A program made the translations under genes and the position numbers. The notes under the pieces are model-generated. The model saw only the letters and a list, made by a program, of their open reading frames with translations. It did not search any database and was not told where the DNA came from. A DNA stretch of 64,000 bases from Pelagihabitans sp963760375 (GTDB lineage Bacteria; Bacteroidota; Bacteroidia; Flavobacteriales; Flavobacteriaceae), in the NCBI GenBank assembly GCA_963760375.1, contig CAVXCS010000007.1, forward strand, positions 434,001-498,000, in the 5' to 3' direction. Of this stretch, positions 1 through 13,200 are shown in pieces (positions within the stretch are counted from its first letter, which is position 1; each line of letters opens with the position of its first letter).

Positions 1-3000
1 GGTCACGGTAATGCTTCCGTTGTCTTCCCCGCTGCAACTTACGTTGCTCACCGAATCGGTATAGGTCAAAGGCGTTGGTTCGGTAATGACGACCATTGCG
101 GGCGCCGCGGTACAATCAAGGCTGGTAACCGTTACATAATAGGTGCCGGCCAGTAGATCATTGAATTGTCCCAGACTCTGTGGGCCCGCAATCCGTGATC
201 CTGCACTTAAGGAGACATCGGTGAACAGTTCATATCGGTAATTGCCCAGGCCACCATTTGCCGAAGCATAGATTATGGCCGTATTCTCACCCGCACAATT
301 GATGACCGCTGCTTTCGGGTCAATGCTAAGGGTCAATGGCATGATCGGATTCTCGGTGATTTGGTTTGAGCGAACCGAGGCACAATTGAAAGCATCCCTA
401 ACATAGTATCTGTATGAACCCGCACCTACATTAAAGGTATGGGTGTTTCCACCAGACATTGGGAAGTAGCTGATGCCATCAACGCTATAGGTATAAGGTC
501 CGGTTCCACCAGAGGCCGTCAACACCAACTCGGCCTGTGTAGCGCAGGTAAGGGCACTGGTCCTGATCAAGGAAGCGCTCACTTCGGTGGGTTCGGTGAT
601 GGTTACCTGATTGGTTTCCACATCGCAATTCCATCCATCCGAAACGGTGATGCTATATATTCCAGCGCCCAGATTGTTAAAGGTCGCATTGGTTTGTCCT
701 CCGGAAGTAAAGTCGATGACGGCGCCTGTAGGATCGTAGTAGTTCAAGCGATACTGGTAAGAACCACTTCCTCCAATGGTACCGATGGCCGATACCGTTC
801 CATCGGTATCCCCAAAACAGGTCAGGGCCGTCGCCAGTGGCGTTGCATTCGCGGTAATCGGAATCGGTGCCACCAACACTTCGGTATCATTGAGCACACA
901 AACACTGTTATCGGTGATGGCCACATCAAAATTACCGGCAGAAAGTCCTGTAAAGACAAAGCTCTGTACATTATTGGCGTTGTATGTCTGTCCCGTTGTG
1001 GTATTGGTCAAAATAATATCATAGGGCGCATAGCCCCCACTTGGGTCAACCAATATTTCTCCTTGATCATTGGTACAGGTCACATCGGCAATCGGATTGA
1101 CGATGGCCGTTAAAGCCATGTCGGGAGAAATGATGGTAATCATGTTTGAATTTTCCCCGCATAAGGGTAATGCGGTTTCGCTGACCCTCACAAAGTAGTT
1201 GCCACCGGTTAAGCCGGTAATTGACAATGGATTGGTGGTCGTATTTCCGGATCCTACTAGAACACTTGTTCCAGACTGGGTAAAGACCTCATAATCATAG
1301 GGGCCTGAATAGCCACTGACATTGATTTCCAATGCCCCATCGGTATCCCCGAAACAGGTCACGGGAGTAATGGCCGTGGCCACCACGTCGATGAAGTCAT
1401 AAGGCGCAATGTTATAAGGTGCGGTATTGACGTAGCATCCCGTAGTTGTATCGGTGATACGGAACACATAACTGCCTACCGCATTCAGATCATAGGTAGC
1501 CGTGTTATAGGTTGGGGTCCCGGTTTGGGTCCCGTTCACGTTGCCAATGGGCAATAATTCAAAGCTATATACATTTGCTGCGTTCCCGTCATCGGTTACC
1601 GTAATGGTTACTTGTTCAGGTCCTGCGCAGGAAATGGCCATATTTTGTGCCACTGTCGCCGTGAACTTGTTCAAGGGGTTGATGGTCACGGTATCGGTCG
1701 AGGTACATCCGTTGGCGTCGCGCACGGTGACGGTGATGGTCTGCGAGGCCCCGGTATCGCTGATGTTGAAGGTGTTCGAGGCGAAGAAGTTCGTCCCGTT
1801 GATGCTGTACGTGTATGGCGCGGTGCCGTCGCTGCCGTTGGCAGTGATCACGGCCCTGGCCACGGAGTTGTCCGCGTTGCAGGCGAAATCGGTCGCCGAG
1901 GCGCTCACCGCAACAGGCAGGGGTTCGGTAATGTTAACGACGGTGAAGTCGCTGCAGGCCCTTCCCGAGTCAACCGTGATGGTGTAGGCCCCGGCCACAA
2001 GGCCCGTGAACAGGCCGTTGTTCTGCACCGTCGGCGGGTTGGTCCCGTCGTCGAGGGTATAGGTATAGGGCGGGTTGTCGTTGGAGGGGTCCAACACCAC
2101 CTGTATGGAGCCGTCGGCGCCGCCGCTGCAGGACACGTCCTCCTTGGTGAAGGTGAACACGACGGGGGTCGGGGCCTCAAGGGCTACCGGCGCCTGTGCG
2201 TCGCATCCCGAACCGGCGGTATCGTAGACGATCGCGGTATAGTTGTCGGGCGCCAGGCCGGCGAACACGTTGGAGGCCTGTCGGGCCCCGGCGGTCACGC
2301 TGGTCCCCGTGCCGTCCAACAGGTCGTACTCATAGCTTGCGGAACCTCCGTTGGCGGTGATGGTGATCTCCCCGTCGTTCAGGGCACAGCTGGGCTGTAC
2401 CGTCGCCTGTGGCGTGAGCCCTAGCGGCGGCAGTATGTCGATGGTGTCTGTGGCGGTGCAGCCGTTGGCGTCGCGCACGGTCACGGTATAGGTGCCGGGG
2501 GCGCTGACGGTGATCGTCGGGCTCGACTGGAAGCCGGCACCGACGCTATAGGCCAATGGGGCGATGCCCGTTCCCGCGACGGTGAAGGTATAGCTTGTGC
2601 CGGTAGAGGTACATTGGTCGGTGGCATAGGCCGGGGCCGTTACCGTGGGCAACATATCTTCGGCTATGGCCACGTCGATCATGAAGGTACATCCCCTGGA
2701 ATCCTGTACCCATACGTCCCAATCGAGGTCGGTGGCCGGGTCGAGGGTCGCACTGGCACTTGCCGTGTAGATCCCCGGCGCCGCGCCGTCCGGTACGAAG
2801 GCATAGGTATAGCCCGGGGTACCCCCGCTGGCCTGTACGCTCACCTGTGCGCCGATGTTGCAGTTGGCGTTGATGTTGTCCACCAGCACCAGGGCCAGGG
2901 CCGCATTGGGCGAGCCTATGGTGACCGTGTTCGACATGTCGTCGCAGAAGGGCGTACCGGTGGCTATCACCTGCACGTGGAAGTTGCCCGCGGGGAGCCC

Positions 3001-6000
3001 CGAGATGGTCAATGGGTTCACCGAGGTATCGGCGGCCACCACGCCGGTGACCGGCGCGGCGGCGCTATCGAACACCTGGTAGGTATAGTTGCCCAGGTAG
3101 TCGTTCACCTCGATGGTCATCTCCCCGTCGGAGTCCCCGTAGCACGTCACGGGGGTGATGGCGGTCGCCACGACCTCTATCAGGTCGTATGGCGCTATGT
3201 TGTACGGTGCCGTGATGGAATAGCAACCGGTCACGTTGTCGGTGATCCTGAAGGTATAGTCCCCTGGCGCGGCCAGGTCGAAGTCGGCCGTGTTCGACAC
3301 GAGGCTCTGCGACGGCCCACCGGGCAACAGCTCGTAGGTGAAGTCACCGGAGCCTCCGGTGACGGTGATCCTCACGGTCTCGTCGTTGGCACAGGTGATC
3401 TCGACCAGCTGGGCCACGTCCACGGCGGTGATCGTGGGCAAGGGGTTTATGGTCACGTCAACGCTGTCGGTACATCCGTTGGCGTCGCGCACGGTGACGG
3501 TGATGGTCTGCGAGGCCCCGGTATCGCTGATGTTGAAGGTGTTCGAGGCGAAGAAGTTCGTCCCGTTGATGCTGTACGTGTATGGCGCGGTGCCGTCGCT
3601 GCCGTTGGCAGTGATCACGGCCCTGGCCACGGAGTTGTCCGCGTTGCAGGCGAAATCGGTCGCCGAGGCGCTCACCGCAACAGGCAGGGGTTCGGTAATG
3701 TTAACGACGGTGAAGTCGCTGCAGGCCCTTCCCGAGTCAACCGTGATGGTGTAGGCCCCGGCCACAAGGCCCGTGAACAGGCCGTTGTTCTGCACCGTCG
3801 GCGGGTTGGTCCCGTCGTCGAGGGTATAGGTATAGGGCGGGTTGTCGTTGGAGGGGTCCAACACCACCTGTATGGAGCCGTCGGCGCCGCCGCTGCAGGA
3901 CACGTCCTCCTTGGTGAAGGTGAACACGACGGGGGTCGGGGCCTCAAGGGCTACCGGCGCCTGTGCGTCGCATCCCGAACCGGCGGTATCGTAGACGATC
4001 GCGGTATAGTTGTCGGGCGCCAGGCCGGCGAACACGTTGGAGGCCTGTCGGGCCCCGGCGGTCACGCTGGTCCCCGTGCCGTCCAACAGGTCGTACTCAT
4101 AGCTTGCGGAACCTCCGTTGGCGGTGATGGTGATCTCCCCGTCGTTCAGGGCACAGCTGGGCTGTACCGTCGCCTGTGGCGTGAGCCCTAGCGGCGGCAG
4201 TATGTCGATGGTGTCTGTGGCGGTGCAGCCGTTGGCGTCGCGCACGGTCACGGTATAGGTGCCGGGGGCGCTGACGGTGATCGTCGGGCTCGACTGGAAG
4301 CCGGCACCGACGCTATAGGCCAATGGGGCGATGCCCGTTCCCGCGACGGTGAAGGTATAGCTTGTGCCGGTAGAGGTACATTGGTCGGTGGCATAGGCCG
4401 GGGCCGTTACCGTGGGCAACATATCTTCGGCTATGGCCACGTCGATCATGAAGGTACATCCCCTGGAATCCTGTACCCATACGTCCCAATCGAGGTCGGT
4501 GGCCGGGTCGAGGGTCGCACTGGCACTTGCCGTGTAGATCCCCGGCGCCGCGCCGTCCGGTACGAAGGCATAGGTATAGCCCGGGGTACCCCCGCTGGCC
4601 TGTACGCTCACCTGTGCGCCGATGTTGCAGTTGGCGTTGATGTTGTCCACCAGCACCAGGGCCAGGGCCGCATTGGGCGAGCCTATGGTGACCGTGTTCG
4701 ACATGTCGTCGCAGAAGGGCGTACCGGTGGCTATCACCTGCACGTGGAAGTTGCCCGCGGGGAGCCCCGAGATGGTCAAGGGGTTCACCGAGGTATCGGC
4801 GGCCACCACGCCGGTGACCGGCGCGGCGGCGCTATCGAACACCTGGTAGGTATAGTTGCCCAGGTAGTCGTTCACCTCGATGGTCATCTCCCCGTCGGAG
4901 TCCCCGTAGCACGTCACGGGGGTGATGGCGGTCGCCACGACCTCTATCAGGTCGTATGGCGCTATGTTGTACGGTGCCGTGATGGAATAGCAACCGGTCA
5001 CGTTGTCGGTGATCCTGAAGGTATAGTCCCCTGGCGCGGCCAGGTCGAAGTCGGCCGTGCTGGACACAAGGCTCTGCGACGGCCCACCGGGCAACAGCTC
5101 GTAGGTGAAGTCACCGGAGCCTCCGGTGACGGTGATCCTCACGGTCTCGTCGTTGGCACAGGTGATCTCGACCAGCTGGGCCACGTCCACGGCGGTGATC
5201 GTGGGCAAGGGGTTTATGGTCACGTCAACGCTGTCGGTACATCCGTTGGCGTCGCGCACGGTGACGGTGATGGTCTGCGAGGCCCCGGTATCGCTGATGT
5301 TGAAGGTGTTCGAGGCGAAGAAGTTCGTCCCGTTGATGCTGTACGTGTATGGCGCGGTGCCGTCGCTGCCGTTGGCAGTGATCACGGCCCTGGCCACGGA
5401 GTTGTCCGCGTTGCAGGCGAAATCGGTCGCAGTGGCGGTGATTCCCACCGGCAAGGGTTCGTCTATGGTAACCGCTAGATCATCATAACACAGCCTGGCA
5501 GATGTTACACGAAGCACATAATCATTGGGCGCCAATCCCGTAAATACATTGCTTGGCTGAGGACCATGTATCAAAATCACCCCCAAACTATCATAAAGCG
5601 CATAGGTATAGGGGGGATTGTTGTTCCCGGGATCAAGGGTTGCAATGATGGTGCCGTCACTTGCTCCTGCACAGGAAACATCGGTGTGGGTTTCGGTAAA
5701 GGAAACAGCCGCTGGAATCTCCAATTCTATATTGACCGAGGCACTACACCCTACCGCCATGGTGTCATAAACCCAAGCGGTATATAATCCAGGTGCCAGC
5801 CCTGTAAACAATGGTAATGCCTGCGGTGCCCCAGTAACGCTTGTGCCTATGAAAGGACCGTCGGCATAGAACAATTCGTAGGTATAAAAAGTTGACCCAC
5901 CATAAGGGACCAATCCAATTTGTCCGTCATTTGCGGCACAGGTAGGTTGTACCAAGGCATCGGCAGTTAATGCCGAAGGGGGATAGATATCCACCGAATC

Positions 6001-9000
6001 CGAATCTCCACAGCCATTAGAGTCCAGCAAGGCAAACGTATGGTTTCCTGAATTTAATCCTGTAAAATCAACAGAATCGCCTGCGTTCACCAAGGTGGTC
6101 GATTGATAGGCACCCCCGTCAACACTGATCGAGTATGGACCAACACCGGCGATATCCAAGGTAACCCTTACTTCAAAATCACCTTCGTCCGCTGCGCATT
6201 GGTTGAGAATGGCGGCAGATATCGCAGGCACCGGATCGGTATTAACGGTAATTGGCGCAGCTTGTATACAATTGTTGGCATCTTTGATATAGACCACATA
6301 ATCGTCTCCTTCCACATTGAATACATTGGTGGCCGCGCCAGCCCAAGTTGAAGCCGTCGGTGCCGGATCGCCGGCCAGGGTCAATTGATATTCATAAGGC
6401 GCAGTGCCGTACTGTCCTACAGCGGTAATTCGCCCGGCATTCACATTACAATTGTCGTTACTTGCAGTAACGTTTACGGCCAGGACATTGGTTGATTGGC
6501 TAATCGTAAATTGATCTGAACCTACGGTACAGCCATTATATGCGCCACCGATCTCTTGGAAAAGAATATAATAGACTCCAGGACCCAGAGGGCCAAAAGA
6601 ACCCACGGAAATAGGCCCGCTTGGCGGGTTTACCGGAGAACTCCCTGTAATGCCGGTAGTGACATTCGACTGGGCATTGAAAATCTCATATTCAACATCG
6701 GTTGCGCCAGCGTCATAATTGTCAAAGGTAAAGCTCACATTGCCATCTGCATTGCCCGTACAGGTCACATTGGCGACCACATCAAGAGCAGTGGTTAGGT
6801 TTGATGGCGAATCAATTGGTGTTGCCGCACTTTCAAAATAATAACAATCGGTGACCTTGTCGTGAACCACAAAGGTGTAGGTGATTCCAGGAACCAAACC
6901 AGTGAAGGTCGAGGTATCGCCCATGGCCACATCGGGTGCCTGATAGCTTGATGTATAGGGTACGGAATAAGAATCCAGTATGCCGAATTCGTAGTCGTTG
7001 CTTCCGACCAAAGAAGAAACCGTAACGATTGCCGTACCGCCAGTGGCACAATCGGCTGTTGCCGTTGAAACATCGATGTCAAGATCATCCGGGGGCGAGG
7101 CAATGATATTGGTGGTTCTAAAGGAGCAACCATTGGCATCCACGACATCCACTTCATAAATACCGAATTCAAGGATGGCAAAAGTATGGTCTTCCCCGCC
7201 CATAGTGGTATTATAGGTCGCATTGTACCCATTGTTCCCGGTTAAATAATAAGTGTATTCCGCCGTACCCCCGGTTAAATTTTCCACCGTGATCGATCCG
7301 GGATCGGTTCCGGTTCCGGGATCACAGGTAATCGGGATCAGCGTAATATCATAATTGATGGCATCAGGCTGACTTATAGTGATGGTACCGGTATCGGAAC
7401 ATGATTTTGAATCCGATACGGTGATTTGATAATCTCCCGCGGGTAATCCAGACACCTGGGTACCATAGTCGGTGGAGGTCGTGGTATTGTATACATTGAT
7501 GGTAAATGGAGCCACCCCGAAATTTGGATCTATATTCACCTCGATAGCCGCCCCTGAATCACCAAAACATAGAATGAATTGTGTTTGTACAATACCTGTG
7601 ATAACAGGGTTTGTGATGGGGTTCACGGTCACTTGGGATGTCGCCGTACAGCCCTGGGCATCGGTAACCCTAAATATATAATCGCCAGCGGCTGCAGTGG
7701 TATATGGAAAACCAGCAAGGGGGGCGAAAGTTCCCGAACCACTATCAACCTCATAAGAATAAGGGGCTGATCCACCATTGACGTTCAAATCGATTTGGGC
7801 ATCCGGACTGGCACTACAATCAAGATCTTTTACCAAGATGGCATCTGCCGTTAATTCTGGATATATGTCCTGTACTACATCATCGGAGCAACCGTTGCTA
7901 TCCAAAACAGTAAACGTATAGTTGCCGGGAATAAGATCGGCAAAGGTATTCGATGTTTGGGTGGGTCCGCCGTTGATGCTATAATAATATGGTGCCAATC
8001 CGCCAGATGCACCCACAACAATGGTCGCAAGGCTGGTTGATTGATAACATAGATTGGAAGTCGGATCGATACTGGCTACGGGATTGGTCGGGTTGACGAT
8101 ATCGAAGGTATCGGTCACGGTGCAGCCGCCCCCATCGGTGACACTGATGGTATAAGTGCCGAGCTGATCCAGGTCGGCGAACAAGTTGCTGGCCTGTGGC
8201 CCGAGCACAATGCTATCGGGCTGTTCGAGTGAATAGGTGTACCCTCCCCATCCGTCGGTGGCGGTGATGGTCACCGATCCGTCGGCCGAACAGGTCAGGG
8301 GCGATACCACGAACGTAAAAGCCAACGGCAATGCAGGCTCGCTCACAGTGATGGTATCGGTATCGGTACAGCCGGTGGTCTCATCGGTGACCACGATGGT
8401 GTAGTCGCCCGCAGCAAGGCCGATATGGTTGATCGTGGCTGCAGATTGGCCGGTAATGGCCGCAGCTCCATTGATGGAATAGGCATAGGTGGTCGTAAAT
8501 CCGCTTACGGCAAAATCCACGGCCCCATCGGACGCACCCACACAGGAGGCATTACTGACCAGGGACCCCAAGACTTGGATAGGGGCGACCGGGGTAATGG
8601 TAAAATTCTCATCATAAAAACAGCCGTTGGCATCGGTGACCCTGAAGGTATAGGTGTCGGGGTCAAGCCCCAAGAATACGTTGTTGTTGCCGTTGGGCAC
8701 TGCCACCGGGGCGATGATTTCATAGGTAATGGCCCCGGTTCCGTCGGTTACGGTCAGGGTCACATCGGAAGTCTGTGCGGGACAGTTGGGCGCCGTTGCC
8801 GCAAACGAAATATCCGTTGGAGGGTCCAGGGCGGGAATGATGACGGGAAGGGTAGTAAATACGCAACCGTTGGCATCACGCACATATATCGTGTAGGTTC
8901 CATCGGTAAGGCCTGCAAAGGTATCCGGGGCGCCAAAAGTGACGCCGTCGATGCTATATTCATAAGGCGCGGTTCCCCCGGTAATGTTTTGGGCTTGTAT

Positions 9001-10299
9001 CGTCCCGTCCTGTAGACATGTATAGGGTTGAATCAAGACCGCATCGGCGTTGATGGGGTTCGGGGCGGTAAGCGTTGCACTATCAGTGTAGGTACAGCCC
9101 TTGCTGTCCTGTACAGTATAATTATAAATGCCTGCGTTAAGGCCGGTATATAGGGTCTGAGGGGAAAGTCCGGCTCCGTCGAAGTCGACCTGGTAGGGCG
9201 CCGTCCCGAAGTTCGGGTCTATGATGATCTCCACGGTGCCGTCGGCCGCACCATCACAGGTCGGATCGGTTGTATTGTGGGTGGCCACCGGATAGGTGAT
9301 CGGGTCGATCACCACGGTGGTCTGTGCGGTACACCCTTCGCTGTCGGTGATCAGGAAGATGAAGGTTCCGTCGACGGCAGTGGTATGGCTAAAGGCGTTG
9401 CCCACCACTGGGGTGCTTGCACCTCCGTTCACCTGATAGGCGAAGGCGGCATAACCACCATTGATGGTGATATCGATGACCGCATCCGGGGATCCGGTAC
9501 AGTCGAGTTCTTTGGTCAATGTGGCTGAGACCGACAATTGCGGTGCTATGGTCACGGTATTGGAGGTCCCGCTACACCCGTAGGCATCGGTGACCACCAC
9601 GGTATAGGAGCCCGGCGTCAGGTTGTTGAACACGTTCCCGACCTGTGACGGCGCGCCGTTCAGGCTATAGGTATATGGCGAAACGCCACCTGCCGCATTG
9701 GCGGTAAGGCTGACTCCGGTCGCCGGATCGTAGCACAGGTCGGTGGTGGGGTCCAGGGTCACGGTCGGGTTGGCCGGCGCGACGATGTCGAGGGTATCGG
9801 TGATGGTACATCCGCCGGTATCGGTGACGCTCACGGTATAGGTGCCTATAAGGTCGAGCCCGGGGAAGACGTTGCTTGCCTGCGGCCCGAGTATGCTCAG
9901 GTCGGGTTTCTGTACCTGGTAGCTGTACCCGCCCCATCCGTCGGTGGCGGTGATGGTCACCGAACCGTCGGCGTTACAGCTAAGCGGGGTGAGCACATAG
10001 GTGAAGGCCAAGGGCACGGCAGGTTCGCTGACGGTAATGGTAACCGACGCGCTACAGTTGGTTTCTTCATCCCTTACCAATATCGTATAATCCCCGGCGA
10101 TAAGCCCGGTTAGGCTAATGGTAAGGTCATCTTCATTGTCATCGATCGGACCACCATTTATTGAAAATTCGTATTTGTCATCAAAATCAGCAATATTGAA
10201 CAATATTTCCCCGTCGTTACCCCCAACACAGGATACGTCACTGATCAGCTGCCCTACCACGGTTATTTTTTGTAAGGGTTCAATGGTGAAATCGGCGTC
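1..10299 (-). CDS. Giant SprB-like cell-surface adhesin, downstream part (after frameshift, C-terminus outside window)
   Basis: This frame has no stop from about 10299 down to base 1, so at least 3430 further residues of the adhesin lie here and the true C-terminus is beyond the left edge. The protein is an array of about 85-residue SprB-type repeats. Each has a Cys near its start, then a DGxI/DGSI motif, a GGxxPYxYS-like stretch and a closing xxYTVTVTDxxGC stretch. In the family, such repeats form long filaments exported by type IX secretion, which in Flavobacterium johnsoniae act as the mobile gliding adhesin SprB. The segment includes a near-identical 1767-bp duplication (1702-5235) and a diverged 1710-bp duplication. 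It lies in the -1 register relative to the N-terminal part because of one extra base near 10300. I infer one ancestral gene; whether a full-length product is made depends on whether that base is real. The sorting domain was not seen. Confidence 0.8.
1702..3468 (-). repeat. 1767-bp tandem duplication in adhesin, copy A
   Basis: Bases 1702-3468 recur at 3469-5235 with only scattered substitutions, for example around 3013 and 3285-3310. The unit is 1767 bp, exactly 589 codons, so it adds about seven SprB-like repeats in frame. The unit is markedly GC-rich: by hand count 43 of 60 bases are G/C at 2461-2520, against 24 of 60 at 6481-6540 in the same gene. Confidence 0.95.
3469..5235 (-). repeat. 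1767-bp tandem duplication in adhesin, copy B
   Basis: This is the second copy of the unit at 1702-3468, directly adjacent and in the same orientation. Apart from a handful of substitutions the copies are identical over every block compared, including silent positions. That implies a recent duplication or ongoing homogenisation. Confidence 0.95.
5236..5430 (-). repeat. Partial third copy of the 1767-bp unit
   Basis: The first 195 bp of the unit are present a third time, matching 1702-1896 and 3469-3663. Similarity then ends abruptly near 5430, where the GC-rich composition also falls back to the level of the flanking repeats. This is the boundary expected of an unequal-crossover amplification. 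Confidence 0.85.
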
Positions 10300-13200
10300 T
10301 AGACGAACAGCCATTCGCATCGGTAACCCTGGCGGTATAGGTTCCTGGCGAAAGACCATCAAAAGTGCCTTCGTCTCCTGAAACGGAAGTTGACGGGATG
10401 GCAATAGGGGCGATTATTTCGAAAGTATAAGGTGCTTTTCCATCATGCACGTGCAGCGTTACATCGGAAGTTTCATCAGGGCAGCTGACATCGGTCATAT
10501 CCCGTACATGAAGCCTGTTCGGCACTTTTACGTCATCGATTTTTACTTTATTGGTGATAAACGTACAGCCATTCGCATCCCGGATGAATATTTCATAGTC
10601 GCCATCTGTAAGACCAGAAAATGTTTCGGCCCCGGCACCGGACACAAAGTTGATGCCGTCAATGCTATATTCATAGGGCGCTGTTCCCCCTGTGACGTTT
10701 TGGGCCTCGATGGTTCCGGTTTGAACACAGGTATAAGGCTGTATTAGTACCGCATCGGCATCGATTTTGGCCGGATCGTTAAGCGTAACGCTTCCATTAT
10801 AGGTACAGCCCTTGCTGTCTTGTACGATATAGTTGTAAGTCTTGTCATCAAGGCCGGTGTAAAGCGTTTGGGCCGACAATCCATTACCGTCGAAGTCGAC
10901 CTGGTAGGGCGCCGTCCCGAAGTTCGGGTCTATGATGATTTCAACGCTGCCGTCGTTGGCACCGTCGCAGCTAGGGTCGGTAGCATTATGGGTGGCCACC
11001 GGATTGGTGATCGGATCGATCACCACGGTGGTCTGCGCGGTACAGCCTTCGCTGTCTGTGATCAGGAAAGTGAAGGTTCCGTCGACGGCGGTGGTATGGC
11101 TAAAGGTGTTCCCGACCACGGGCGTGCTGGCGCCCCCGTCCACTTGGTAGGCGAAGGCGGCATAACCGCCGTTGATGGTGATATCGATGACCGCATCCGG
11201 GGATCCGGTACAGTCGAGTTCCTTGGCCAGTGTGGCGGAGACCGACAATTGCGGTTCTATGGTCACTGTATTGGAGGTCCCGCTGCATCCGTAGGCATCG
11301 GTGACCACCACGGTATAGGAGCCCGGCGTCAGGTTGTTGAACACGTTCCCGACCTGTGAAGGTGCGCCGTTCAGGCTATAGGTATATGGCGAAACGCCAC
11401 CTGCCGCATTGGCGGTAAGGCTGACTCCGGTCGCCGGATCGTAGCACAGGTCGGTGGTGGGGTCCAGGGTCACGGTCGGGTTGGCCGGCGCGACGATGTC
11501 GAAGGTCTGGGTCACGGTGCAGCCGCCCCCATCGGTGACGCTGATGGTATAGGTGCCGGTAAGGTCGAGCCCGGGGAAGACGTTGCTTGCCTGCGGCCCG
11601 AGTATGCTAAGGTCGGGTTTCTGTACCTGGTAGCTGTACCCGCCCCATCCGTCGGTGGCGGTGATGGTCACCGAACCGTCGGCGTTACAGCTCAGCGGGG
11701 TGAGCACATAGGTGAAGGCCAAGGGCACGGCAGGTTCGCTGACGGTAATGGTGTCGGTATCGGTACATAAGGTGGTCTCATCGGTGACCAGAATATCGTA
11801 ATTGCCGGGGGCAAGACTGTTCAGGTTAATCGTGGCCGCTGATTGTCCGGTAATGGCCGCACCACTATTGATGGAATAGGCATAAGTGGTCGCAAATCCG
11901 CTCACGGCAAAGTCCACTCGCCCATCGTCAGCCCCTACGCAGGACACGTCGTTAATAAGTGTGCCGGCCACGGTTATTGGGGCGACTGCATTTATGGTCA
12001 GGTTCTCGTCATAAGAACAACCGTTTGCATCTGTGACCCTGAAGGTATAGGTGTTGGGGTCCAGTCCCAAGAATACGTTGTTGTTGCCGTTGTTCACGGC
12101 CGCCGGGGCGATGATTTCATAGGTGATGGCTCCCGTACCATCCGAAACGGTAAGGGTCACATCGGAAGTCTGTGCTGGACAGTTGGGTGCTGTTGCCGCA
12201 AAGGAGATGTCCGTTGGCGGGTCAAGTGCAGGGATGATTACCGCTGGGGTCACAAAGGTACAACCGCTTGCATCGCGGACCGTGATCGTATAGGTCCCAT
12301 CGGTAAGTCCGGTAAAGGTATCGGAGCCCACAAAAGTGATGCCGTCGATGCTGTAGGAATATCCAGGGGTTCCACCGGTTACGTTTTGTGCCTGTATCGT
12401 TCCGTCTTGCAAACAGGTATAGGGCTGGGTCAAGGCCGCGTCCGCCGAAATGCCGTCTACAGGACCACCGATGGTGAAATTTTCCTGAAGATCACATGAA
12501 TTCGGACCATTGGTCTGAACTATTTCCAAGAGGTAATCACCTTGGGGCAAGTTGATAAATGTGCCTGAGGCATTTGTAATCGTCGTATTATCCGGATAGG
12601 TTAAGAAATAGGTCAAGGTAAAACCGTTGCTGTTGGTGACGTTGACGGAAATAGACCCATCTTCAATGCCAAAACAGGTTTCATCAGTAAAGGAGGTGGT
12701 ATATTCGATTTCCAACTCGGTAAGGCTTACCGTATTTGAAAAGACATAACAATTGTTATCATCGACCACAACAAAAGTGTAATCGCCAGGAGCGGTAATC
12801 TGAAAATCAACACTGGCTTGATATTCCGAAGCGGGAATATCCTGTACGGTGGGATAGGAAGTAATCGTGGTACCACCTTCATCCACATAGGTCCAAATCG
12901 CGTAAGAATAAGGCGCCACCCCGCCGGTAGCGTCCATTCGAACGATCCCATTTCCACAAATGATCTGTTGTACAACATTAGCGCTCAAGGCCAAATCGTC
13001 CTCATCCACAACGGTAACCTGTTCACTATGGAAACAGCCATCGTCGGTGCGGGCAATGGCAATATAGTTACCTGGGTTTAGGTCGCTAAAGGTAAAATTG
13101 TTGTCTGGTTGGGCGGCTTCATTATCAACCAACGTTCCCAATCCGCCATTGGAACCATCATCCAATCTGATTTCGTATTCGTAGTTAGGTTCTACGTTCG

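Noticed and set aside
439..5478. Long plus-strand open frames opposite the adhesin, up to 525 codons (2614-4191)
   Set aside because: They are antisense to the repeat array, are duplicated exactly with the 1767-bp unit, lack any protein family pattern and arise from the GC-rich composition.
10290..10310. Programmed translational frameshift at the adhesin break
   Set aside because: No slippery heptamer or downstream hairpin is evident, and the surplus base interrupts an otherwise constant repeat; an indel or sequence error explains it better.
10440..10465. CACGTG in GCACGTGC as a further parS site
   Set aside because: The flanks do not match the 16-bp palindrome, and it lies within adhesin codons. 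Other CACGTG or ACACGTGA words (near 2974, 4741, 40735, 46210, 47540) fail the same test.
1..12500. Regular repeats taken for a CRISPR array
   Set aside because: The units are about 250 bp or 1.7 kb, coding and in frame, with no short identical repeats separated by unique spacers.
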